Under the pieces are notes generated by a model. That model was not told where the DNA came from and did not search any database. It saw only the letters and a program-made list of their open reading frames with translations. 13,378 nt of DNA from NCBI GenBank assembly GCA_900550145.1, contig URRF01000031.1, positions 1 to 13,378 of the forward strand. Reading direction: 5' to 3'. The stretch comes from an uncultured Mollicutes bacterium. Lineage in GTDB: Bacteria; Bacillota_I; Bacilli_A; RF39; UBA660. Within the stretch, counting starts at the first letter, position 1; every line of letters begins with the position of its first letter. Both the position numbers and the translations under genes were made by a program. Below are positions 5,763 to 12,612 of the stretch, one piece after another.

Positions 5763-6938
5763 TTATGTATTAACTTTTAATATTTTTATTAAAAATAATA
5801 TACTAAATATAAGTAACAGAATGCACACTATTAAATTATGTCCATTAGAATTCATATACTTTGATAAAGAAAACTTGATATCTTTATTTAAATAAAGATC
5901 CTCCTCATATAGTAATTTATCTTTATAGTAATATTTTATATGACCAATTTTATCATTTTTTTTATTTTTATAGTTTAAGTTTACTAATCCATAATATTCA
6001 TAACTTATATCAGACTTATTATATTTACTTATAAATAAAGAATCATCTATATAAATATCATAGTAATCTAAAATTGAATATTTAATTGGAATACTAAACA
6101 ATATATTTTTCTCCTCATAAATTTTACTAACATAACTTATTACATTTATAGTATCAATTAGATTGTGTGCAATTCCATCTTCATATTCTGCATCTAAAGA
6201 TATAAAAATAAAATTATTATTCTCTATATTTATCAAAGACGTCATGCATAAACCCGCATTTTCTGTAAAACCAGTTTTACTACCGACAATATTTTTTGTA
6301 TTAAAATTAATTTTATTATTGTATTTGCTAAGAGTACTTTCAATTTCTAAACCATTAGATAAAGTATATTTATTAGTAGTATATATTTTCTTAAAAGTTT
6401 GATTAGATAAAGAATATACAAGTAACTTTAATATATCATTTGCTGTACTATAGTGATTATCTATATCATAGCCAGTTGTATTTGAGAAATGTGTATCAAA
6501 AAGATTCAATTCCTGTGCCTTATCATTCATCATATCTACAAAATTATCTATACTGCCAGTTAAACTAATTGCAAGAGAATTAGTCGCATCTGCACCAGAT
6601 GGAAGAATTGATGCATAAAGTAAATCCAAATAAGTTACTTCATCCCCAATGCTTAATCCAGCCACACTAGAATCCCAAGGAACATCTTTTAACATATCAT
6701 AAGTAATATATACGGTTTCATTAAAATCATCAATATTTTCAATTGCAACAATAGTAGTCATTATTTTGGTTAAACTAGCAATGCTTACAATTTTATCACT
6801 ATCTTTTTCATATAAAACCATATTCTTATCCAAATCATATAACAAATACTCTTTAGAAGATAATTCCAAATCTTTACTAAAAACAATCGATGGAATCATC
6901 CAAACAAATAATAAACAAAAATATAATAACTTCTTCAT
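5763..6938 (-). CDS. D-alanyl-D-alanine carboxypeptidase, DacF/DacA-like (peptidase S11)
   Basis: This low-molecular-weight penicillin-binding protein (391 aa) trims the terminal D-Ala of peptidoglycan pentapeptides outside the membrane. A signal peptide spans about 3-21. The catalytic motif is SLTK (55-58) with nucleophile Ser55 and base Lys58, the second motif is SGA (114-116) where SxN is the general rule, and KTG is at 221-223 in GSKTGFTENAG. A beta-rich region at about 255-365 resembles the PBP5 C-terminal domain, and a hydrophobic anchor spans about 366-388 with a basic end. AGGTGG lies 4 nt before the ATG. The Asn-to-Ala change in motif two may alter activity or may be a lineage variant; S11 membership is not in doubt. 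It is transcribed away from comK and sits next to other envelope genes. Confidence 0.92.
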   Translation of the reverse strand: MKKLLYFCLLFVWMIPSIVFSKDLELSSKEYLLYDLDKNMVLYEKDSDKIVSIASLTKIMTTIVAIENIDDFNETVYITYDMLKDVPWDSSVAGLSIGDEVTYLDLLYASILPSGADATNSLAISLTGSIDNFVDMMNDKAQELNLFDTHFSNTTGYDIDNHYSTANDILKLLVYSLSNQTFKKIYTTNKYTLSNGLEIESTLSKYNNKINFNTKNIVGSKTGFTENAGLCMTSLINIENNNFIFISLDAEYEDGIAHNLIDTINVISYVSKIYEEKNILFSIPIKYSILDYYDIYIDDSLFISKYNKSDISYEYYGLVNLNYKNKKNDKIGHIKYYYKDKLLYEEDLYLNKDIKFSLSKYMNSNGHNLIVCILLLIFSILFLIKILKVNT

Positions 6939-6942
6939 ATAA

Positions 6943-6982
6943 CCACCTATAAAGATTATATCATCTCATCAAATAAAAACAA
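6943..6982 (-). promoter_or_regulatory. Extended -10 promoter and SD of the carboxypeptidase gene
   Basis: On the minus strand TGATATAAT is an extended -10 (hexamer 6960-6955), with a partial -35 TTGTTT (6982-6977) at 16 bp. The start site would fall near 6948, directly at the SD AGGTGG (6948-6943), leaving about a 10-nt leader. Confidence 0.55.
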
Positions 6983-7039
6983 AATAATATAAAAAAGGTA
7001 AAAAAGTTACAAAATTCGTCTTTTTTCGATATAAAACTA

Positions 7040-7048
7040 TGATATTTT
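7040..7048 (+). promoter_or_regulatory. comK: Weak extended -10 candidate for comK
   Basis: TGATATTTT fits an extended -10 with an imperfect hexamer and only a poly-T run at the -35 distance. It abuts the tandem repeat. TATAAT hexamers inside the repeat (7058-7063 and 7078-7083) are alternatives; the second lies too close to the SD for a normal leader. Confidence 0.3.
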
Positions 7049-7084
7049 AGGGGAAATTATAATTTTTTAGAGAAAATTATAATT
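7045..7084 (+). repeat. 20-bp tandem direct repeat upstream of comK
   Basis: TTTTAGGGGAAATTATAATT (7045-7064) is followed immediately by TTTTAGAGAAAATTATAATT (7065-7084), identical at 18 of 20 positions. Each unit ends in the palindrome AATTATAATT. The unit is close to two helical turns, so a bound protein would meet both copies on one DNA face. AAAT-N5-TTTT at 7054-7066 is one base short of the B. subtilis ComK-box half pattern (AAAA-N5-TTTT), so self-regulation is possible but unproven. Confidence 0.75.
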
Positions 7085-7086
7085 AG

Positions 7087-7097
7087 AAGGAGGTGAT
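7087..7097 (+). promoter_or_regulatory. comK: Near-perfect Shine-Dalgarno of comK
   Basis: AAGGAGGTGAT is complementary along all 11 bases to the usual 3' end of Bacilli 16S rRNA. The GGAGG core ends 7 nt before the comK ATG. It is the longest SD in the window and decides the start at 7101. Confidence 0.85.
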
Positions 7098-7100
7098 GGC

Positions 7101-7556
7101 ATGAATAGTTATGAAATAAATAATGATACATTAGCTATTCTTCCACTAAATGAATATAAATCTAAAGTAATAGAAAAAACAAAAACATTCGTAGTAGATT
7201 TAACACCTATGAAAATAATAGAGAACAGCTGTGCTTACTTTGGAAGTTCATATCAGGGGAGATTTTTAGGAACAAAAAATTTAATAGGAATATCACACAA
7301 AGCACCAATTATAATAGAAGAAAGTAGGGAGATAATATTCTTTCCAACTAATTCACCTAGAATTTATGAATGTGCATGGATATCACTAAAAAATTTACAA
7401 AATTATAAAAAAGGAAAAGACAACACAACAATAATATTTAATAATGGGCACTTATTAAATTTAGATATTTCATACGGTTCACTTGATAATCAAGTATTAA
7501 GAGCAGCAAGATTAGAAAGTGTATTAAGATTAAGAAAAAATAATAATTTTTTGTAA
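7101..7556 (+). CDS. comK: ComK-family competence transcription factor, short form
   Basis: A 151-aa homologue of ComK, the master activator of DNA-uptake genes in Bacilli. The family pattern runs nearly end to end: YEINNDTLAILPL (4-16), the SC..FGSSY.GR..GTK block (43-59), IGISHKAPIIIE (62-73), the IIFFPTNSP segment (78-86), C.WIS (91-95) and the NQ..RA.RL..VL.LR tract (130-145). B. subtilis ComK has 192 residues. This one stops near the point where the B. subtilis protein enters its C-terminal tail, which carries the FMLYPK peptide recognised by MecA for ClpCP degradation. Escape from MecA is therefore plausible but is inference. The start is fixed by an unusually complete SD. A tandem repeat precedes it, the carboxypeptidase gene is divergent, and I see no terminator before the next gene. 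Confidence 0.9.
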   Translation: MNSYEINNDTLAILPLNEYKSKVIEKTKTFVVDLTPMKIIENSCAYFGSSYQGRFLGTKNLIGISHKAPIIIEESREIIFFPTNSPRIYECAWISLKNLQNYKKGKDNTTIIFNNGHLLNLDISYGSLDNQVLRAARLESVLRLRKNNNFL

Positions 7557-7621
7557 AATATAAACAAATTATGTTAAAAATAAAGAAATTAAAAAAATAC
7601 TTTTCTACAATAGATAAAATG

Positions 7622-7658
7622 TGGTATACTAGTAGTAGAATATAATAAAAAGGGAGTG
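7622..7658 (+). promoter_or_regulatory. Promoter region and SD of the Lys/Thr-rich membrane protein
   Basis: TGGTATACT (7622-7630) is an extended -10, and a second perfect TATAAT lies at 7641-7646. From the second, transcription would begin near 7653, at the SD AGGGAGTG (7651-7658). From the first, the leader would be about 27 nt. No good -35 is seen for either. Confidence 0.5.
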
Positions 7659-7663
7659 AATAT

Positions 7664-7918
7664 ATGGCTACTAAAAAAACAAGTTCAAAAAAGCCAACTA
7701 CAAAAAAGGTGACTACTACTAAAAAAACAACTACAAAACCAGCTACAAAGACAGTTACTAAAAAAGTAGAAGCAAAACCAGTGGCAAGAACAGTTTCTAA
7801 AACATCGGAAAAGACTAATAGCAGTATATATAATACAAATGTATCTGTATTATTAGCGATGGCAATAGAAGCATTAATACTACTTTTGGGCTATTTAATT
7901 ATAATAAACCATGCATAA
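7664..7918 (+). CDS. Small Lys/Thr-rich protein with C-terminal membrane anchor
   Basis: An 84-aa protein of a type I do not recognise as a named family. Residues 1-51 are low complexity with 15 Lys, 1 Arg, 16 Thr and only 2 acidic residues. Lys pairs fall at 4-5, 9-10, 14-15, 20-21 and 33-34, the first four at five- to six-residue spacing. A short polar linker (52-59) leads to one hydrophobic segment at 60-81 ending three residues before the C-terminus. Positive-inside logic puts the basic tail in the cytoplasm. Such tails resemble histone-H1/AlgP-like nucleic-acid-binding extensions, so a membrane-tethered DNA- or RNA-binding role is conceivable, but nothing proves it. A clear SD, its own promoter and a strong terminator argue that it is a real gene. 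Confidence 0.8.
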   Translation: MATKKTSSKKPTTKKVTTTKKTTTKPATKTVTKKVEAKPVARTVSKTSEKTNSSIYNTNVSVLLAMAIEALILLLGYLIIINHA

Positions 7919-7947
7919 AAATACTAAAATGTTTAGTATTTTTTTTC
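7917..7947 (+). terminator. Intrinsic terminator after the Lys/Thr-rich gene
   Basis: A stem of at least 8 bp, ATACTAAA (7921-7928) with TTTAGTAT (7932-7939), is extended by A-T pairs, with a 3-nt loop and a long T-tract. The gene's TAA overlaps the first stem bases. It isolates this gene from gatC. Confidence 0.9.
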
Positions 7948-7955
7948 TTTCTTCT

Positions 7956-8002
7956 TTTACTATGCAAATTAAAATGATATACTATTAGTTGCAAAGGGTG
8001 AT
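7956..8002 (+). promoter_or_regulatory. Extended -10 promoter and SD of gatCAB
   Basis: TGATATACT (7975-7983) is an extended -10, with a partial -35 TTTACT (7956-7961) at 16 bp. The start near 7990 lies just ahead of the SD AAAGGGTGAT (7993-8002), giving about a 16-nt leader. Confidence 0.55.
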
Positions 8003-8005
8003 TAT

Positions 8006-8293
8006 ATGAATGAATTAACAAAAGAAGATGTGCTTCATGTTGCACATTTAGCAAGAATCGAGTTAAAAGATGAAGAAATAGAAAAGTATATATATCAATT
8101 AAATCAAATAAAAGATGAGATGGATAAACTAACTTTAGTAGAAATTGGTTCAGATGATATTTGTATATCTCCAACAGAAAATACAAATGTCTATAGATGT
8201 GATGAATATGTTAATAAAGAGTTTGATGTTACAAAAAATGCTCCTAAATCTAATGGTAATTATATTGAAATAAAGAGGTTTGTAAATGACTAG
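8006..8293 (+). CDS. gatC: Asp-tRNA(Asn)/Glu-tRNA(Gln) amidotransferase subunit C
   Basis: The small subunit (95 aa, usual length) that wraps around GatA and stabilises its contact with GatB in the amidotransferase converting misacylated Glu-tRNA(Gln), and in many bacteria Asp-tRNA(Asn), to the correct form. The N-terminal helix pattern LTKEDVLHVAHLARIELKDEE (4-24) and the C-terminal NAPKSNGNYIEIKRF (76-90), corresponding to the family NAP....GYF.VP, are both present. The SD AAAGGGTGAT (7993-8002) supports the start. The last 8 nt overlap gatA, a sign of translational coupling in a gatC-A-B operon. Confidence 0.95.
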   Translation: MNELTKEDVLHVAHLARIELKDEEIEKYIYQLNQIKDEMDKLTLVEIGSDDICISPTENTNVYRCDEYVNKEFDVTKNAPKSNGNYIEIKRFVND

Positions 8294-9707
8294 ATATTTA
8301 GAATTAAGTATAAAAGAAATAAATGAAAAATTAAAAAATAAAGAAATAAAACCAATAGATTTAGTTAATGAATGTTTTGAAAGAATTAAACAAAATGAGA
8401 AGTATAATGCATTTATTACTTTAAATGAAGAGAACGCTATTAAAAAAGCAAAAGAATTAGAAAGTAAAGAAGTAGATAATATATTATTTGCAATACCAAT
8501 AGCAATAAAAGATAATATTGTTACAAAGGGATTAAGGACTACTTGTGCATCTTTAATGCTAGATAACTTTATACCAGTGTATGATGCAACTGTAATAGAA
8601 AAAATAAAGGAAAAAAATATGATTATAATTGGTAAAGCAAATATGGATGAGTTTGCTATGGGATCATCAGGAGAAACAAGTTATTATGGACCAGTTTTAA
8701 ATAGTTATGATGACACTTGTGTATCAGGAGGAAGTAGTAGTGGTAGTGCATTAATAGTAAGCAAAAATATTACACCATTTTCATTAGGAAGTGATACAGG
8801 TGGTTCTATAAGACAACCTTCTGCATTTAATGGTGTAGTTGGTTTAAAACCAACATATGGAAGAATATCAAGATATGGTTTAGTTGCATTTGCATCCTCA
8901 CTAGATCAAATTGGACCTATATCAAGAAATGTGTATGAAAATGCTTTATTATTAAACATTCTATGTGAAAAAGATGAAAATGATTTAACAAGCGTAGATA
9001 CATCTGAGGATTTTACTAGATTAATAGGTGAAGATATAAAAGGAATGAAAATTGCGATTCCAAACTTTTATATGAGTGATAAAGTTAATCCTGAAATAAA
9101 AAATAGAATGTTAGAAATAATAGATAATTTAAAAAATGATGGTGTTACTATAGATTATGTAGATATTCCTTTTATAGAATATTCAGTGCCACTATATGAA
9201 ATTATTGCATTGGCAGAGGCATCATCTAATTTGGCTAGGTTTGATGGAGTAAGATATGGATATTCTACAAAAAAAGAAGTTTCTAACATAGATGAAATGT
9301 ACAAGAAAACAAGAGGAGAGGCCTTTGGAAACGAAGTAAAAAGAAGAATGATGATTGGATCTTATGTATTAAGCGGAAAGAATGCAAAAACATATTACTA
9401 TAAGGCATTAAAAATAAGAAAAGCGATAATAAATAGCTTTGATGAAATATTTAAAAAATACGATTTAATTATTGGACCAACAACAACAAACTTTGCTTAC
9501 AAATTAGGAGAAAGCGAAGATGATGCAGTTAAAAGCTTCTTTGATGATTTATTTACAAACCCTGTAAATATGGCAGGTCTTCCTGCTATTAGTATTCCTA
9601 TTGGATTTGGTAAAAACAATTTACCAATTGGTATGCAAATAATCGCAAATCACTTTGATGAGGCAACTATATATAAACTTGCAAGTTATATAGAAAGGGA
9701 GTATTAA
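8286..9707 (+). CDS. gatA: Asp-tRNA(Asn)/Glu-tRNA(Gln) amidotransferase subunit A (amidase)
   Basis: The glutaminase subunit (473 aa) of GatCAB. It releases ammonia from glutamine and channels it to GatB. The amidase-signature triad is intact: Lys75 in IAIKDNI, cis-Ser150 in the VSGGSSSGSA block, and nucleophile Ser174 in GSDTGGSIRQPS, with the same spacing as Lys79/Ser154/Ser178 of S. aureus GatA. The signature continues into FNGVVGLKPTYGRISRYG. The C-terminal part carries the family GPTT, NMAGLPAIS and LPIGMQIIA segments. AAAGAGG (8272-8278) inside gatC serves the ATG, which lies 8 nt before the gatC stop. gatB follows after a single base. No broken motif is seen. Confidence 0.97.
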   Translation: MTRYLELSIKEINEKLKNKEIKPIDLVNECFERIKQNEKYNAFITLNEENAIKKAKELESKEVDNILFAIPIAIKDNIVTKGLRTTCASLMLDNFIPVYDATVIEKIKEKNMIIIGKANMDEFAMGSSGETSYYGPVLNSYDDTCVSGGSSSGSALIVSKNITPFSLGSDTGGSIRQPSAFNGVVGLKPTYGRISRYGLVAFASSLDQIGPISRNVYENALLLNILCEKDENDLTSVDTSEDFTRLIGEDIKGMKIAIPNFYMSDKVNPEIKNRMLEIIDNLKNDGVTIDYVDIPFIEYSVPLYEIIALAEASSNLARFDGVRYGYSTKKEVSNIDEMYKKTRGEAFGNEVKRRMMIGSYVLSGKNAKTYYYKALKIRKAIINSFDEIFKKYDLIIGPTTTNFAYKLGESEDDAVKSFFDDLFTNPVNMAGLPAISIPIGFGKNNLPIGMQIIANHFDEATIYKLASYIEREY

Positions 9708-9708
9708 A

Positions 9709-11124
9709 ATGAAACCAACGATTGGAATAGAAGTTCATTGTGAATTAAAAACAAATAGTAAAGCATTCTCACAATCTAAAAACACTTATGGTGAAATTCC
9801 AAATACTATGATAAATGTACTTGATTTAGGTTATCCTGGAACTTTACCAGTATTAAATAAGAAAATAATAGATTTAGGAATTAAAGCTGCAATTGTACTT
9901 AATTGTGATATAACAAGAACCATATATTTTGATAGAAAAAACTATTTTTATCCAGATAATCCCAAAAACTATCAAGTAACACAAAATAGTACCCCAATAG
10001 GAAGAAATGGTTATGTATTAATTGAATATGATGGGATAAAAAAGAAAATAGAAATAGAAGAAATCCATATAGAAGAAGATACTTGTAAAAGTATTCATGA
10101 ATCTAATCATACATTACTTGATTTTAACAGGGCTGGCATACCACTTGTTGAAATAGTAACAAAACCAGTAATATCAAATGAAAAAGAAGCAGTACTATAT
10201 CTAGAAGCATTAAGAGAAATATTTCTATATGCTGGAATAAGTGATGTAAAAATAGAAGAAGGAAGTATGAGATGTGATTTAAATATCTCATTAAGTAATA
10301 CAGAAAAACTAGGAACAAAAGTCGAAGTAAAAAATATCGGATCTATAAGTAATGTAGCAGATAGTGTTTTATATGAAATAAAAAGACAAGAAAAATTACT
10401 AAACGAAGGAATAGTTTTAAAAGAAGAAACAAGAAGATGGGATGATAAAACATCTAGTACGATACTTATGAGAGTAAAAGAAACAGGAAATGATTATAGA
10501 TATTTTCCAGAGCCAGATATACCAAAAGTAATAATAGACGATCAATGGATAAATAATATTAAAAAAGAAATCCCAATGTTACCAAATGAACTTAAAGAAA
10601 AATATAAAAATTTAGGAATAAACGAAATAACTATAAAAACACTTATTCAAAATAGAGAACTAAGCTTATTCTTAAATCAATTAATAGATAAAAATATAAA
10701 TGCAGTAGTATGTGCAAATATACTTACAGGAGATATACTATCTTATTTAAATAAAAAATATATTACTCTAAAAGATACAAAAATAACAGAAAAAAATATA
10801 ATAGATTTAGTAAATAAACTAGATTCTAATGAAATCTCATCTAAAATATCAAAAGATATATTAAATGAATTACTTATAAATGGTGGAAATGTAGATGATA
10901 TAATCTCATCAAAGGGATTAAAACAAATAAGTAATATAGATGAAATAAGAGAAATAATAAAAAATATAATTAATAATAATGAAAAAGCAGTAGAAGATTA
11001 TAAAAACGGATTAGATAGAAGTATTAAATTCTTAATGGGTCAAATAATGAAAGAAACAAAAGGCAAGGCAAATCCTAAATTAGCAAATGATATGTTAATA
11101 GAGGAATTAAATAACATAAAATAA
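9709..11124 (+). CDS. gatB: Asp-tRNA(Asn)/Glu-tRNA(Gln) amidotransferase subunit B
   Basis: The tRNA-binding kinase and transamidase subunit (471 aa). It phosphorylates the misacylated side chain and exchanges it for ammonia delivered from GatA. Family blocks in order: TIGIEVHCELKTNSKAFS near the N-terminus, LGYPGTLPVLNK, FDRKNYFYPDNPKNYQ, IEEDTCKS, LLDFNRAGIPLVEIV, EGSMRCDLNISL, GTKVEVKNIGSI, ETRRWDDK and DYRYFPEPDIP. The YqeY-like tRNA-binding tail ends in VEDYKNG, FLMGQIMKETKGKANPKL and a helical C-terminus. GTLPVLN lacks the preceding CPVC found in some GatB proteins, as does S. aureus GatB. Codons are strongly A-ending (AAA, ATA, GGA, TTA). Only one base separates it from gatA, and a terminator follows at 11127. 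Confidence 0.97.
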   Translation: MKPTIGIEVHCELKTNSKAFSQSKNTYGEIPNTMINVLDLGYPGTLPVLNKKIIDLGIKAAIVLNCDITRTIYFDRKNYFYPDNPKNYQVTQNSTPIGRNGYVLIEYDGIKKKIEIEEIHIEEDTCKSIHESNHTLLDFNRAGIPLVEIVTKPVISNEKEAVLYLEALREIFLYAGISDVKIEEGSMRCDLNISLSNTEKLGTKVEVKNIGSISNVADSVLYEIKRQEKLLNEGIVLKEETRRWDDKTSSTILMRVKETGNDYRYFPEPDIPKVIIDDQWINNIKKEIPMLPNELKEKYKNLGINEITIKTLIQNRELSLFLNQLIDKNINAVVCANILTGDILSYLNKKYITLKDTKITEKNIIDLVNKLDSNEISSKISKDILNELLINGGNVDDIISSKGLKQISNIDEIREIIKNIINNNEKAVEDYKNGLDRSIKFLMGQIMKETKGKANPKLANDMLIEELNNIK

Positions 11125-11126
11125 AG

Positions 11127-11153
11127 GTAAAAGTTATTTTACTTTTATTTTTT
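11127..11153 (+). terminator. Intrinsic terminator of the gatCAB operon
   Basis: The 8-bp stem GTAAAAGT (11127-11134) with ACTTTTAT (11141-11148; outermost pair G-T) has a 6-nt loop and is followed by T's to 11153. The xseA -10 box begins 5 nt later, so terminator and next promoter almost overlap. Confidence 0.8.
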
Positions 11154-11154
11154 A

Positions 11155-11179
11155 TGCTATAATTAAATCGAAGTAGGTG
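11155..11179 (+). promoter_or_regulatory. Extended -10 promoter and SD of xseA
   Basis: TGCTATAAT (11155-11163) is an extended -10 with a perfect hexamer. The -35 position falls inside the gat terminator and is poor. The predicted start is near 11170 and the SD is AGGTG (11175-11179), so the leader is about 14 nt. Confidence 0.55.
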
Positions 11180-11183
11180 CATT

Positions 11184-12554
11184 ATGAAAGAAGATATTAA
11201 GTATTTATCTATATCAGAATTAAATAGAATTATTAAAATGAAATTTGATAGTAGTGCATTTTTTAATAGAGTATTTATTAAAGGAGAAATATCAAATTTC
11301 AAAGTACAAATGCCTAGTGGACACTGTTATTTTACTATTAAAGATGAAATGAGTAGAATATCAGCGGTTATGTTTAAAGGAACTAGAAATAAAGTAGGAA
11401 CAAACTTTAAAGATGGAGACATGGTAAACGTAGTTGGTAAAATAAGTGTGTATGAAGCATCTGGAAATTATCAAATATATATTGAATCTATGGAACTAAA
11501 TGGTAGTGGAGATTTATACAAAAAATTTCTTTTATTAAAAGAAAAATTATATAAAGAAGGATTATTTGATGAATCACACAAAAAACAAATCCCAAAATAT
11601 CCAAAGAAAATAGGTGTTGTAACAGCAAGTACAGGTGCTGCTATAAGAGATATTATTACAACCATTAAAAGAAGATATCCTTTATGCGAAGTAATATTAT
11701 TCCCATCTCTAGTACAAGGAGTATCTGCAAAAGAGGATATAGTAAAAAAAATTGAACTCGCAAATACATTTGATATAGATACTCTGATAGTAGGTAGAGG
11801 TGGTGGTTCAATAGAAGATTTATGGGCATATAATGAAGAAATAGTTGCAAGAGCAATATATAATTCAAAAGTACCAATTATAAGCGCTGTTGGACATGAA
11901 ATAGATTTTACAATAGCAGATTATGTAGCAGATAAAAGAGCAGCAACGCCAACTGGAGCAGCAGAATTAGCAGTGCCTAATATATATGATATAAGTATGT
12001 CTATTGATACTACTATAGATAGAATAACAAACAAAATAATGTCTTTAATAAGCCATTATAAAGATATATTAAATAAAATTAAAATGAGTAATGTACTATT
12101 AAATCCAGTAAATATTTATAACATAAAAAAGGATATGTTAAAAATAGATATAAATAATTTAAATAAAAGTATTTTAAATATAATTACACTAAATAAAATG
12201 AATTTATATAGATTAGAAAATAATTATATACTTACAAACCCTAAAATGTTATATGAAAAAAACAAAGATAAATTAATTTATAATATTAATAAATTAGAAT
12301 TATTAACTGACAATCTTGATTGCAAAAATTGTTTAATTAAAACTGAACTATCTCAAATACTCGATTTATTCGACGATGATGTATATTTAAAGGTTTATTT
12401 TAGATTAAGTGACATTTTAAAAGAAAATTTAATTAAAAAAGTTAAATACGATAATTATGAATCTTGTTATGGATTTATTAATCCAGAAATATATTTTCAA
12501 GAAGAAATAATTTTTTATGCTGTAACTGATGATGATATCTACTATTGGTTATAA
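11184..12554 (+). CDS. xseA: Exodeoxyribonuclease VII large subunit
   Basis: The catalytic subunit (456 aa) of ExoVII, which degrades single-stranded DNA from both ends in repair and recombination. The N-terminal OB fold covers about 5-105 (ISELNRII, FIKGEISNFK, SGHCYFTIKD, VVGKISVYEASGNYQ). The nuclease domain has KKIGVVTASTGAAIRDI (141-157), VGRGGGSIEDLWAYNEE (203-219) and AVGHEIDFTIADYVADKRAATP (235-256). Asp156, Arg205, His238 and Asp241 match residues reported as important in E. coli XseA. A Lys/Asn-rich helical region (about 265-400) is the usual coiled-coil stalk that recruits XseB. The last 50 residues are poorly conserved. xseB, normally next to xseA, is absent from the rest of the window, where a convergent Sel1-repeat gene follows. 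Confidence 0.96.
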   Translation: MKEDIKYLSISELNRIIKMKFDSSAFFNRVFIKGEISNFKVQMPSGHCYFTIKDEMSRISAVMFKGTRNKVGTNFKDGDMVNVVGKISVYEASGNYQIYIESMELNGSGDLYKKFLLLKEKLYKEGLFDESHKKQIPKYPKKIGVVTASTGAAIRDIITTIKRRYPLCEVILFPSLVQGVSAKEDIVKKIELANTFDIDTLIVGRGGGSIEDLWAYNEEIVARAIYNSKVPIISAVGHEIDFTIADYVADKRAATPTGAAELAVPNIYDISMSIDTTIDRITNKIMSLISHYKDILNKIKMSNVLLNPVNIYNIKKDMLKIDINNLNKSILNIITLNKMNLYRLENNYILTNPKMLYEKNKDKLIYNINKLELLTDNLDCKNCLIKTELSQILDLFDDDVYLKVYFRLSDILKENLIKKVKYDNYESCYGFINPEIYFQEEIIFYAVTDDDIYYWL

Positions 12555-12560
12555 ACAATT

Positions 12561-12612
12561 AAAAAGCTCGTGAATACATTAATAAATATATGTATTACAC
12601 AGAGCATTTTTT
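12561..12612. terminator. Bidirectional terminator between xseA and the Sel1-repeat gene
   Basis: A long imperfect hairpin has nested stems GCTC/GAGC, GTG/CAC and AATACAT/ATGTATT around an AT loop. A-runs on the left and T-runs on the right give a U-tract on both strands, so it ends both converging genes. The minus-strand stop codon (12613-12611) touches its right edge. Confidence 0.85.

Noticed and set aside
7899..8186. Minus-strand ORF opposite gatC and the upstream terminator
   Set aside because: Its product is the hydrophobic, His/Leu-rich type produced by the reverse strand of A-rich genes, and it crosses a terminator.
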